A stretch of DNA of 15,195 bases from an uncultured Clostridia bacterium (GCA_947632425.1 CANRPG010000027.1:1-15195); one strand, 5' to 3'; counted from the stretch's first letter, positions 5,908 through 13,480 are shown. Numbers and translations are program-made. The notes: generated by a model not told the origin, from the letters alone.

Positions 5908-7176
5908 ATGAAAATACGCCTTTATAACGCTAAAATACTTACTATGGAGAATACGGATATAACCGAGGGCGAAGTGTGGACTGACGGCGACAAGATAGCA
6001 TACGTTGGCAAAAAACGCTGTGATTTGCCGCATTTTGACAGGGAGATAGACATTCGGCAAGACCTGCTTATGCCTTCGTTCAAGAACTGTCATACACATT
6101 CGGCGATGACGTTTCTGCGCTCGTATGCCGATGACCTGCCGCTGCAAGACTGGCTGTTCAAGAAGGTGTTTCCGCAGGAGGCTAAGCTTAACGGCGAGCG
6201 AGTGGCAGCGTTTGCAAAAGTCGCGCTGCTGGAGTATCTGACGAGCGGCGTTACCGCATGCTTTGATATGTATTTTTACCCCGAGTATTTCGCGAAAGTG
6301 TGTACCGACTTCGGCTTTCGCGGCGTGCTGTGCGGAGCGGTCACGCAGGGAGATGACCTCGCGCTTTTGGAGGATAGGTATGTAAAGCTGAATTCTTTCA
6401 GTAAAATGGTAACATATAAGCTGGGTATGCACTCAGAGTATCTGTGCCCGATAGATATGATCCGCGGCGTGAGCGAGCTTGCGCACAAGTATAAAGCCCC
6501 AGTTTTTATGCACAATTCCGAGACGGAAAAGGAAGTAAACGAGTGCCGTGAGAGATATTCCCTCTCGCCGACACAGCTTTTTGACAGAGAGGGCGTGTTC
6601 GACTACGGCGGCGGCGGCTTTCACTGCGTGTGGTTCGATGACGAGGATATGCGCATTTTCCGCGACCGCGGCTTGTGGGCGGTGACTAACCCTGCCTCGA
6701 ACCTCAAACTTGCAAGCGGTATCGCGCCTTTGCAGAAAATGCTCGAGCGCGGCGTGGGTATCTCGATAGGCACTGACGGCGCGGCAAGCAATAACTGCCT
6801 TGATATGTTCAGAGAGATGTATCTCGCGGCGGCTTTGCAGAAAGTGAAAACGGGCGATGCCTCTGCCTGCGCGGCTGACGAAGTGCTGAAAATGGCTACA
6901 GTCAACGGCGCGAAAACGCTGGGTCTTGACAATTGCGACACCCTCACAGTGGGCAAACAGGCGGATATAATACGCATTGATATGCACCAGCCGAATATGC
7001 AGCCGCAGCACGATGTAGTGAAGAATATTGTCTACAGCGGCAGTAAGCAGAATGTTAAGATGACCATGTGCGCAGGCAAAATACTCTACGAGAATGGCGA
7101 TTTTTCTGTAGGGGAGAGCGCGGAGGATATTTATGCCGCGGCGGAAAGCGAAACTCGCGCGCTTTTAGCAGAGTGA
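5908..7176 (+). CDS. mtaD: MTA/SAH deaminase-type amidohydrolase
   Basis: A 422-residue member of the SsnA/TrzA-like amidohydrolase family, whose best known bacterial branch deaminates 5'-methylthioadenosine, S-adenosylhomocysteine or adenosine. An N-terminal beta-sandwich strand region (residues 1-55) and C-terminal return (GKQADII near 350) flank the TIM barrel. Metal-site motifs: NCHTH with His62 and His64, MHSEYLCP near 172, HNSETEKEV with the metal His and general-acid Glu, HCVWF, NPASNLKLASG, and GISIGTDGAASNN with the catalytic Asp. GGAGAG sits five bases before the ATG and only 12 bases separate it from the phosphorylase, so they should be cotranscribed. Its product class (inosine-like nucleosides) fits the phosphorylase next door. 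Guanine deaminase or chlorohydrolase-like activity cannot be excluded. Confidence 0.88.
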   Translation: MKIRLYNAKILTMENTDITEGEVWTDGDKIAYVGKKRCDLPHFDREIDIRQDLLMPSFKNCHTHSAMTFLRSYADDLPLQDWLFKKVFPQEAKLNGERVAAFAKVALLEYLTSGVTACFDMYFYPEYFAKVCTDFGFRGVLCGAVTQGDDLALLEDRYVKLNSFSKMVTYKLGMHSEYLCPIDMIRGVSELAHKYKAPVFMHNSETEKEVNECRERYSLSPTQLFDREGVFDYGGGGFHCVWFDDEDMRIFRDRGLWAVTNPASNLKLASGIAPLQKMLERGVGISIGTDGAASNNCLDMFREMYLAAALQKVKTGDASACAADEVLKMATVNGAKTLGLDNCDTLTVGKQADIIRIDMHQPNMQPQHDVVKNIVYSGSKQNVKMTMCAGKILYENGDFSVGESAEDIYAAAESETRALLAE

Positions 7177-7381
7177 TATTGCGCGAAATTACGGAAAATG
7201 ACAAATATCGCCAATAAATTGTGGTTTTTGTGTGTTTATGTTTACGCAAGATAACAAATTCAAAAATTACAATTTGGTTACAATTGTGATAGAATGGTGT
7301 GCAACATAACCAAAAACAGGGGTCAAAGTTTGTAGGAATACACATAATTGATTACAGAAATAAAAAAACTCGTTAAAAAAC
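7177..7381. other. AT-rich intergenic stretch before the importer promoter
   Basis: I see no gene and no convincing terminator for the upstream unit here; an 8-bp pairing of 7173-7180 with 7204-7211 has a 23-base loop and no good U-tract. The stretch contains the directly repeated TTACAATT pair at 7267-7285, listed separately, and many A/T runs. It may be the upstream control region of the sugar importer. Confidence 0.5.
7267..7285 (+). promoter_or_regulatory. TTACAATT direct repeat, 11-base period, possible regulator site or weak promoter
   Basis: TTACAATT occurs at 7267-7274 and 7278-7285, one helical turn apart, about 100 bases upstream of the importer promoter. TTACAA at 7267-7272 is also 17 bases from TAGAAT (7290-7295), so the region could instead be an alternative weak promoter. 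No regulator gene is in the window to link to it. Confidence 0.35.
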
Positions 7382-7410
7382 TTGAATTTGAAGCGAGAAT
7401 ATTGTATATT
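7382..7410 (+). promoter_or_regulatory. Promoter of the sugar importer operon
   Basis: TTGAAT (7382-7387) and TATATT (7405-7410) are separated by exactly 17 bases. The predicted start near 7416-7417 coincides with the first paired base of the structured leader, which supports both calls. The -35 box is 4 of 6 and the -10 box 5 of 6 from consensus. Confidence 0.7.
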
Positions 7411-7416
7411 TTTAAT

Positions 7417-7564
7417 ACAGGCAGAAATGCCATGTGAAAATGAACCCTCAGACCATTACGGTCTTATAAGCCGACGGTGAAAACTTCAGAGGGGGAAGCC
7501 GTCGTATAAATTTGGCATTAATGAATCCTATACTAATGCACAAAATTTAAGGAGGAAGATTTCA
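7417..7564 (+). promoter_or_regulatory. Structured 5' leader of the importer operon, candidate riboswitch of unrecognised class
   Basis: Visible pairings: a closing stem AATGCCA (7426-7432) with TGGCATT (7513-7519); hairpin AGACC (7450-7454) with GGTCT (7460-7464); hairpin CGACGG (7472-7477) with CCGTCG (7499-7504), extended past a 6-base bulge by CTTC (7484-7487) with GAAG (7495-7498); and a pseudoknot between CCCTC (7445-7449) and GAGGG (7489-7493) in the loop of that hairpin. Two competitors exist. GGCA-GAAA-TGCC at 7420-7431 would use the 5' arm of the closing stem. GCATTA (7515-7520) with TAATGC (7534-7539), extended by TTTG/CAAA, would use its 3' arm and end five bases before the ribosome binding site AAGGAGG (7549-7555). 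I match it to no class I know; ligand unknown. Confidence 0.6.
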
Positions 7565-8992
7565 ATGAACAAACTTAAGAGAGTTCTTTGCGGAACACTC
7601 GCGCTTGCTCTGGCTGCTTCTATGATGACAGCTTGCGGCAAAGATGACAGCTCTGCCGGTGGCTCGAACAGCGGCGCAACCGGCGGCGGAAAAGACGAAT
7701 CCGGCAAGACTGTAGTAAAGGTTTATACTTTTACCGATGAAACACAGGGCATGCTGGACGGCTTCCTGGAGGACAACCCGGAATTCGCTGAGAAGTACAC
7801 CTTCGACATAACCCTCGAAGCTACAGCTTCTGACTACATTCAGAAGACTCTGTCTGCACTTTCCAGCGAGACAGACGCTCCCGACCTGTTCCTTGCTGAT
7901 GCTGACTATGCAAAGAGATTTGCAGCTAATGAAGGTACTGCTTCTATCGCAGACCTCGGCATCACCATCGACGAGTCACAGTACTATCCTTATGTACTCG
8001 ACTTCACAACTATCAAGGGTCAGAGAATGGCTCTTTCGCACCAGGCTGCTCCCGGCGTAGTTCTCTACAGAAGAGACTATGCTGAAGAAGTTCTTGGCAG
8101 CGGCGATCCTGCTGAAGTTCAGAAGCACATGGATACATGGGATCACTTTGTTGAGACCGCAGAGGCAATGAAAGAAAAAGGCTATTTCATGGTAGCAGGT
8201 ATCGACGAACTCAAGAGATGCTTCATGAACAACAGAACAAGCGCTTGGGTAAACGAAGATACAATGGAATATCAGCTCGACAAGGATACTGTTTCACAGT
8301 TCTTTGAAGTAACCAAGAAGCTCGCTGACGAGAAGTGCACTCAGGACGTAAGCCCTGTTCAGTGGAAAGCTAACTGGTACAAGGGCATGAAGGACGGAGT
8401 ATTCTGCTTCTTCGGCTGCTCATGGTATCTGCACTACACCATCAAGCCCAACTGTCTTGCTGAAGTTACTACCGGTAAGGTAGACCCTGAGACCGGTGCT
8501 CAGGAAGCTAAAGAAGAGGACTACAAGGAAGGCAATGGTTCATTCGGTAAATGGGGCATAATTGCCGGACCTGCCGGCTATTTCTGGGGCGGCACATGGT
8601 GGTACGGCTCCAAGAAGTGCCTGAACGATGGTACTAAGGATGCTGTTAAGCAGGTTATCGAATACTTCTGCGTAAACGATGACTCTATGCTCAAGGTAAT
8701 GCAGGAGAAGGGTGACTTCACTTCTAAGCCCGCTGTAAACGAGAAGCTCGTTGCTGACGAGAAAAGCTCTACTTACAAGTTCCTGGCTGGTCAGGACTGG
8801 TACACCATCTTCCGTGAGGCTGCTCCGAAGATCAACACCAAGACCACCTGCCTGTACGATGACGACTTCAACACTGCTGTTGATAACGCTCTTAACGAGT
8901 ACGTTCTGAACGGCAAGTCCCTTGACGACGCTATCGCCGGCATAGCTACCGAAGTTAAGTCTAACCTGAAGGACGTTAAGTTCCCCGAATAA
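7565..8992 (+). CDS. ABC sugar importer, substrate-binding lipoprotein
   Basis: Extracellular, membrane-anchored solute-binding protein of the family-1 carbohydrate group, 475 residues. Residues 1-23 form a lipoprotein signal (basic start, Ala/Leu core, MMTAC lipobox) with Cys24 the lipidated residue. A Gly/Ser-rich spacer (about 29-47) precedes the folded domain. Aromatic patches such as WGGTWWYG, WDHF and CSWYLHY would suit stacking on sugar rings. The gene uses GCT, AAC, AAG and GTT codons far more than the neighbouring metabolic genes, a sign of high expression. AAGGAGG lies nine bases upstream of the ATG. The two permease genes follow after a terminator. Which sugar it binds cannot be read from the sequence. 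Confidence 0.9.
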   Translation: MNKLKRVLCGTLALALAASMMTACGKDDSSAGGSNSGATGGGKDESGKTVVKVYTFTDETQGMLDGFLEDNPEFAEKYTFDITLEATASDYIQKTLSALSSETDAPDLFLADADYAKRFAANEGTASIADLGITIDESQYYPYVLDFTTIKGQRMALSHQAAPGVVLYRRDYAEEVLGSGDPAEVQKHMDTWDHFVETAEAMKEKGYFMVAGIDELKRCFMNNRTSAWVNEDTMEYQLDKDTVSQFFEVTKKLADEKCTQDVSPVQWKANWYKGMKDGVFCFFGCSWYLHYTIKPNCLAEVTTGKVDPETGAQEAKEEDYKEGNGSFGKWGIIAGPAGYFWGGTWWYGSKKCLNDGTKDAVKQVIEYFCVNDDSMLKVMQEKGDFTSKPAVNEKLVADEKSSTYKFLAGQDWYTIFREAAPKINTKTTCLYDDDFNTAVDNALNEYVLNGKSLDDAIAGIATEVKSNLKDVKFPE

Positions 8993-9043
8993 TACTTAGC
9001 TCGGAAATTTAACTGAATTACAGTTGAATAATTGCTGAAACCT

Positions 9044-9080
9044 AGATGGGTGGGTCAATTCCCACCCATCTTTGTTTTGA
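9044..9080 (+). terminator. Strong terminator inside the importer operon
   Basis: AGATGGGTGGG (9044-9054) pairs perfectly over 11 bp with CCCACCCATCT (9061-9071) around a 6-base loop, followed by TTGTTTTGAT. It lies between the binding-protein and permease genes, and I see no convincing new promoter after it. It should terminate part of the transcripts or protect the 3' end of the first gene's message, giving excess binding protein. A smaller 5-bp hairpin (9011-9025) precedes it. Confidence 0.85.
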
Positions 9081-9103
9081 TATTGAAAGTAGGAGTGTGA
9101 AAT

Positions 9104-10099
9104 ATGGCATCATCATTCAGGACCAGAGCTAAACTTGAAAAAAATTACTTTGGTTATATTTTTATCGCACCGTTCTTTATTACCTATTTCATTTTCCAGT
9201 TAGTTCCGCTTATTGATACATTCCGCTTTGCGATGACAGATGCGGTGGCATGGTATCTTTCTCCCAATCAGGAAACTTCCTTCATGGGATTGAAAAACTT
9301 CAAAGATGTACTCACTGACACGAACTTCCGTCAGGCTTTCGGCAACACTCCGCTCATGTGGATAATGGGCTTCATTCCGCAGATAGCTCTCGCGCTGCTG
9401 CTGGCAAGCTGGTTTACCAATGAGAAGATAAGAGTTAAAGGTCAGGGCTTCTTTAAGGTAATATTCTATATGCCTAACATCATGACGGCTACCACAATAG
9501 GTATGCTGTTCTTCACATTCATCAACAGAAACGGTTTTATCCATAACTTCTGCGTTTCTATAGGTTACATAGAAGATGCTCGCTATCCTATCACCAGCCC
9601 TACATTCGGAAGAAGCGTTATCGCTTTCATAAACTTCTGGATGTGGTACGGTCAGACTATGATAGTTCTTATCGCAGGTATTATGGGTATCAATCCTTCA
9701 TTCTTCGAGGCGGCTTCGATAGACGGCGCATCGGGCTGGCAGACTTTCTGGAGGATAACTATGCCCCTTGTCAGACCTATAATGACATATTCGCTCGTTA
9801 CATCTCTGATAGGCGGTTTCCAGATGTTCGACGTACCTAACATGTTCGCTACCGGCAACAACAACGCTGCATTCAGCAAGCAGGTAACAACAATAGTTAT
9901 GTACATAAAGAAGGTCGCTTATACCGGTTCAATGTCGGTTTCAAGCGCGTGTGCAGCGTCAATATTCCTGTTCTTGGTAACGGGTCTTTGCTCGCTCGTA
10001 CTGTTCTGGCTGATGTCAGACCGCGCAGAAGCTAAGGCTATCAGAATGGAAAAGAAGCGTGCTAAAGAAGCAGCACTTCTGGAAGGGGGCGATCTTTAA
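9104..10099 (+). CDS. ABC sugar importer permease, MalF/UgpA type
   Basis: Inner-membrane subunit of a CUT1-type carbohydrate importer, 331 residues. Hydrophobic segments lie near residues 15-36, 83-103, 117-140, 171-195, 227-245 and 283-304, giving the six expected passes. The cytoplasmic EAA loop that docks onto the ATPase is at 202-221 (EAASIDGASGWQTFWRITMP). The C terminus is a charged cytoplasmic tail rich in Lys, Arg, Glu and Ala. AGGAG lies eight bases before the ATG. Its stop overlaps the start of the second permease by one base (TAATG), so the two subunits are translationally coupled. It would pair with the next gene and with an ATPase encoded elsewhere. Confidence 0.93.
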   Translation: MASSFRTRAKLEKNYFGYIFIAPFFITYFIFQLVPLIDTFRFAMTDAVAWYLSPNQETSFMGLKNFKDVLTDTNFRQAFGNTPLMWIMGFIPQIALALLLASWFTNEKIRVKGQGFFKVIFYMPNIMTATTIGMLFFTFINRNGFIHNFCVSIGYIEDARYPITSPTFGRSVIAFINFWMWYGQTMIVLIAGIMGINPSFFEAASIDGASGWQTFWRITMPLVRPIMTYSLVTSLIGGFQMFDVPNMFATGNNNAAFSKQVTTIVMYIKKVAYTGSMSVSSACAASIFLFLVTGLCSLVLFWLMSDRAEAKAIRMEKKRAKEAALLEGGDL

Positions 10100-11022
10100 T
10101 GGCTAACTACGGTCAAGCAGGTGAAAGCATGAAAGGCGGATACCACGCCCGTATTATCGCCACTAAGATCATCGTTTATATAGTATGTATCGCACTTACT
10201 ATTATAGCGATACTCCCGTTCGTGATCATGGTATTCAGCGCTACAAAGTCAAGATTTGAGATAAACAGCTCTTACCTTGACTGGGCTCCGAAGATCACCA
10301 ACACTCTTGTAGTCTCACTGCTGCCTTCGGGTCACTTTATTGAGAATGCAAAGTACCTTTTGTTCAGCAAAGCATTGTCCTTGCCTTTTGGCAGAGGCTT
10401 TATAAACTCCGCTATCATAGCTATCGGCGCTACTGCACTTTCGGTGTACTTCTCGGCGCTCACAGCTTATGGCTTCGCGGTATACAGATTCAAACTCAAC
10501 AAGCCCTTGTATGCTTTCATTATGGCGATACAGATGGTTCCTACTCAGGTAACCGTTATCTCATTCGTTGAAATGATGTACAAGTGGCACTTGACAAACA
10601 ACTTCTTACCGTTTATACTCCCCGCAATAGCCGCACCCAGTACCGTATTCTTCCTCAGACAGTATATGTCTTCGGCATTGTCTGTCGAAATGGTTGAAGC
10701 AGGTCGTATCGACGGCGCAGGCGAGTTCGGTATATTCAACAGACTTGTTCTTCCTATACTGAAGCCCGGTATGGCTACCATGGCTATCTTCGCAATGGTT
10801 ACCAACTGGAACAGCTACTTGATCCCGTCTTTGTTGCTCGACAAACTGGATATGTCTACGGTTCCTATGCTCGTAGCAAAACTCAGCGGTAACAAATACT
10901 CAACGGAATACGGAGCTATCTACTTCGGTCTTACGCTCACAGCAGCACCGCTTATCATATTCTATCTGTTGCTTTCTAAGTACATCATAGCAGGCGTTGC
11001 TCTCGGCGGCGTAAAGGAATAA
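10099..11022 (+). CDS. ABC sugar importer permease, MalG/UgpE type
   Basis: Second membrane subunit of the importer, 307 residues, with hydrophobic segments near 23-46, 100-126, 136-158, 167-187, 225-246 and 272-300. The EAA-loop equivalent at 200-219 reads EAGRIDGAGEFGIFNRLVLP, with Gly in place of the second Ala, a common variation in this subunit type. The ribosome binding site (GGAAGGGGG) lies inside the end of the preceding gene. A Rho-independent terminator follows 17 bases after the stop, so the operon ends without an ATPase gene. Many Firmicute CUT1 importers share one MsiK-like ATPase encoded elsewhere, and that is the likely arrangement here. Confidence 0.93.
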   Translation: MANYGQAGESMKGGYHARIIATKIIVYIVCIALTIIAILPFVIMVFSATKSRFEINSSYLDWAPKITNTLVVSLLPSGHFIENAKYLLFSKALSLPFGRGFINSAIIAIGATALSVYFSALTAYGFAVYRFKLNKPLYAFIMAIQMVPTQVTVISFVEMMYKWHLTNNFLPFILPAIAAPSTVFFLRQYMSSALSVEMVEAGRIDGAGEFGIFNRLVLPILKPGMATMAIFAMVTNWNSYLIPSLLLDKLDMSTVPMLVAKLSGNKYSTEYGAIYFGLTLTAAPLIIFYLLLSKYIIAGVALGGVKE

Positions 11023-11039
11023 TTTCTGTAAAACCAAAG

Positions 11040-11067
11040 AGCCTCTCGATTTTCGGGAGGCTTTTTT
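11040..11067 (+). terminator. Rho-independent terminator of the importer operon
   Basis: AGCCTCTCGA (11040-11049) pairs with TCGGGAGGCT (11053-11062) over 10 bp with one G-U, a 3-base loop and a run of six T (11062-11067). Confidence 0.9.
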
Positions 11068-11080
11068 ATGCCCAAAAGTC

Positions 11081-11109
11081 TTGACATACTGCCACAAAGT
11101 GGTTATAAT
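11081..11109 (+). promoter_or_regulatory. Consensus promoter of the LCP gene with a dyad in its spacer
   Basis: TTGACA (11081-11086) and TATAAT (11104-11109) are both perfect and 17 bases apart. The spacer contains CCAC-AAA-GTGG (11092-11102), a short inverted repeat that could bind a regulator. It begins 13 bases after the T-run of the preceding terminator. Confidence 0.88.
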
Positions 11110-11136
11110 GATATTGTGCAGTAAATTGAAAGGATA

Positions 11137-12513
11137 ATGAAAGTGCAGAATAAAGACAACGAAACTTTAGAAGAAATGATAGCCCGTACCATGCGCGAAA
11201 ACGGCGTTACCCACGATGATGGGGCTGCCGACCGTTCGCAGTTTCACATAGATGACAGGGTGATATATACGCAGCAGCAGGCTGAAAATGCCTACCGCGA
11301 TGCCGAAGAACGGCAGCATACACCTCAGCCGCCTCAACAAAGGCAGCAGAGGCAGCAGCCGTCACATAAAAGCAGTCAAAGCAGTAAAAGCAAAAGTTCA
11401 TCTTCAAAAAGCAGTAAAAGCCATAGTACACATAAAAAGAAAAAGCCGCCGCAGAAAAACAGGGCGGCAAGCAGGGCTCCTGCCCGGACACAGAAAGGAA
11501 AACAACGAATGGAATATTACGAGGACGATGAGCTGCTAGAGGAAGAAGAGACGCAGCCGCGCAAAAAACACCACCCGATACGCACGATCATTTGCCTGCT
11601 TTTGGTGGTGGTGATAGTGGCGGTCGGCGCGTATTCGGCGATAGCATGGCACTACATAGGCATGGTAGAAACGGTAGAAACAGGCACGCGGTATGATGTC
11701 GGCGTTGTGCCGCTTGAGAGCAAAAATGTGCGAAATATCTTACTTATCGGCACTGATACCCGAAGCGTTACAGACAGCGGCAGGGCTGACACGGTCATTC
11801 TGATGTCTATAAACTACAAGGCGCGCACCGTTACGCTCACGTCGTTCATGCGCGATTCGTATGTCAACATACCGAACAACGGCTGGAGCAAGCTGAATGC
11901 TTCATACCGCTGGGGCGGCGCGGAGCTGCTTATGGACACGCTGGAGCTGAATTTTCATGTTGCGGTAGACGACTATGTTTTTGTAAATTTTGAAAGTTTT
12001 GCCGCTATTGTTGATTCAGTAGGCGGCGTGAAACTGACCGTCACCGACGACGAAGCGATAGCTATGCAAGCCCCGATGGCAGAGATAAACGACATAAAGG
12101 GTCTGCCCAGCAACAAAGATTTCATCACCTCGGGCGGCACTTACAACATGAACGGCAATCAGGCGCTTGCATACGCGAGGATCCGCTATGTCGGCAGGTC
12201 TGATTTCCAGCGCACCGAGCGGCAAAGAGAGGTAGTGCGCAAAATAATCGAAAAGGCGAAAGGCTCGGGCATCAGCGGTCTTAACAATTTTGCAACTGCC
12301 TGCGCCGAAAACGTCGTGACGAATATGTCAAAAGGCGAGATGTTCAAGCTTGCAATGGTGCTGCCGTATTTAGCAACATTTGAGTTTGAAGAACTGCGAA
12401 TCCCTGCCGATGATATGTACAGTGGCGCGACCCTCGACGACGGTCAGCAGGTATTGCAGATAGACTTCGATGCGAATATTGCTCTTATAGAGAATAATGT
12501 TTACAGTGACTAA
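11137..12513 (+). CDS. LytR-CpsA-Psr (LCP) family cell-wall glycopolymer transferase
   Basis: Membrane-anchored enzyme of the family that moves lipid-linked glycopolymers such as teichoic acids or capsule onto peptidoglycan, 458 residues. Residues 1-148 are cytoplasmic and unusual: a Gln/Pro stretch (61-75), a Ser/Lys stretch (77-103) and an acidic patch (128-139). One membrane helix spans about 149-172. The extracellular LCP domain runs about 198-372 with LLIGTDTR, the Arg/Asp pair of GRADT, SFMRDS, KLNASYRWGG, and YARIRY plus DFQRTERQREVV; these carry the arginines and aspartates that bind pyrophosphate and metal. AAAGGA at 11129-11134 is only two bases from the ATG but eight from the in-frame GTG at 11143, so translation may begin there. 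The gene is monocistronic. Confidence 0.93.
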   Translation: MKVQNKDNETLEEMIARTMRENGVTHDDGAADRSQFHIDDRVIYTQQQAENAYRDAEERQHTPQPPQQRQQRQQPSHKSSQSSKSKSSSSKSSKSHSTHKKKKPPQKNRAASRAPARTQKGKQRMEYYEDDELLEEEETQPRKKHHPIRTIICLLLVVVIVAVGAYSAIAWHYIGMVETVETGTRYDVGVVPLESKNVRNILLIGTDTRSVTDSGRADTVILMSINYKARTVTLTSFMRDSYVNIPNNGWSKLNASYRWGGAELLMDTLELNFHVAVDDYVFVNFESFAAIVDSVGGVKLTVTDDEAIAMQAPMAEINDIKGLPSNKDFITSGGTYNMNGNQALAYARIRYVGRSDFQRTERQREVVRKIIEKAKGSGISGLNNFATACAENVVTNMSKGEMFKLAMVLPYLATFEFEELRIPADDMYSGATLDDGQQVLQIDFDANIALIENNVYSD

Positions 12514-12515
12514 CA

Positions 12516-12556
12516 AAAATGACCGATGTTTTGCGCATCGGTCGTTTGTTTTATTT
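12516..12556. terminator. Bidirectional terminator between the LCP gene and sufB
   Basis: GACCGATG (12521-12528) pairs perfectly with CATCGGTC (12536-12543) around a 7-base loop. Rightward it is followed by GTTTGTTTTATTT; leftward RNA is followed by ATTTTTGTT. It therefore serves both converging units and overlaps the last codons of sufB. Confidence 0.8.
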
Positions 12557-13480
12557 AAGAAAGCCGTTTATTATCGTGGCTTCTGCTTCTTCTTCGGTAA
12601 GACCCAGCGTGCGCAGCTTGAGTATCTGCTCGCCTGCAATTTTGCCTATTGCAGCCTCGTGGATAAGTTCGGCATCTTTGCAGTTGGCAATAAGGCTTGG
12701 CTGAGCAGAAACTTTGCCGTTTTCTGCAAGTATTCCGTCACATTCCGAGTGCCCCGTGCAGCGCGCGTTGCCGATAATTTTCGAGGAATATTCCTGATAA
12801 GAATCGCCCTTTGCGACCGAGCGCGAAATGAGGTTCACAGAGGCATCTTCGCCGTTTACCTCAACAACAAAATCTGTAGAAGCTGTCTGCCGCTTGTCGG
12901 TCAGGATTCTCTCTCGGATAATGAGCTTTGCTTCTTTGTCCATTTTTATATGGCATTTGCGTGACGTAGAGGTAACACCGCCCAGCTGCGAAGTGTCCAT
13001 TTCAAGCAATGCGCCCTCGCCTATTTCGGCATCTGTAACGGGATCGATAGTTCTGTTGCCGTCGTCAGCGCCCTCGCCGACGTGCTTTTCAACATACAAA
13101 ACATGCGAGCCCTTGCCGAGGAAAAACCTGTGCACGCCGTTGTGGCGCGAAAGCTCGTTAGTATCGGTGTGAACGCCGCAGCCGGCGACTATTATAACGT
13201 CAGCGCCCTCGCCGACAAAGAAATCGTTGTACACCAGATCGTCAACATCGGCTTGCGTTATGCAGGCAGGAATGTACACTTTTTCACCCTTTGTCTCGGG
13301 TGAGATGTGTATCTCGATGCCCGGTTTGCCGTCCTCTTTGTTGACAATTTTTATATGCTCTGTAGACTGTCTCGCAACGCTCTGGCAGTCCTGGCGGATA
13401 TTGTACGCGCCGTCAAACTTGCCGCTGAAGTCTGAAACTATCTCTAAAAGCTGCTTGGTTATGCTGTTTACCTCACTCAT
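12551..13480 (-). CDS. sufB: SufB-type Fe-S cluster scaffold protein (short form)
   Basis: Scaffold subunit of the SUF/SMS iron-sulfur assembly machinery, which works in the cytoplasm with the SufC ATPase. At 309 residues it is much shorter than the roughly 470-residue SufB of the full SUF system and matches the size of short SufB-like proteins in anaerobes and archaea. The beta-helix core shows repeated short Gly/Val strands, and the C-terminal part is clearly SufB-like: NARCTGHSECDGIL with a candidate ligand Cys, then LIHEAAIGKIAGEQIL with the conserved His-Glu pair, then GLTEEEAEATIINGFL. The start overlaps the sufC stop by four bases (ATGA). No sufD, sufS or sufU gene lies in the window, so the pair may work alone or borrow a desulfurase. 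Confidence 0.88.
   Translation of the reverse strand: MSEVNSITKQLLEIVSDFSGKFDGAYNIRQDCQSVARQSTEHIKIVNKEDGKPGIEIHISPETKGEKVYIPACITQADVDDLVYNDFFVGEGADVIIVAGCGVHTDTNELSRHNGVHRFFLGKGSHVLYVEKHVGEGADDGNRTIDPVTDAEIGEGALLEMDTSQLGGVTSTSRKCHIKMDKEAKLIIRERILTDKRQTASTDFVVEVNGEDASVNLISRSVAKGDSYQEYSSKIIGNARCTGHSECDGILAENGKVSAQPSLIANCKDAELIHEAAIGKIAGEQILKLRTLGLTEEEAEATIINGFLK

Noticed and set aside
7155..7211. Possible terminator after the deaminase gene
   Set aside because: TCGCGC/GCGCGA and GTGATATT/AATATCGC pairings are short or widely spaced and lack a T-run.
7440..7469. Nine-codon leader peptide (MNPQTITVL) within the importer leader
   Set aside because: There is no ribosome binding site before its ATG and no run of regulatory codons. 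The same bases are explained by the pseudoknot and hairpin, though an upstream reading frame cannot be fully excluded.
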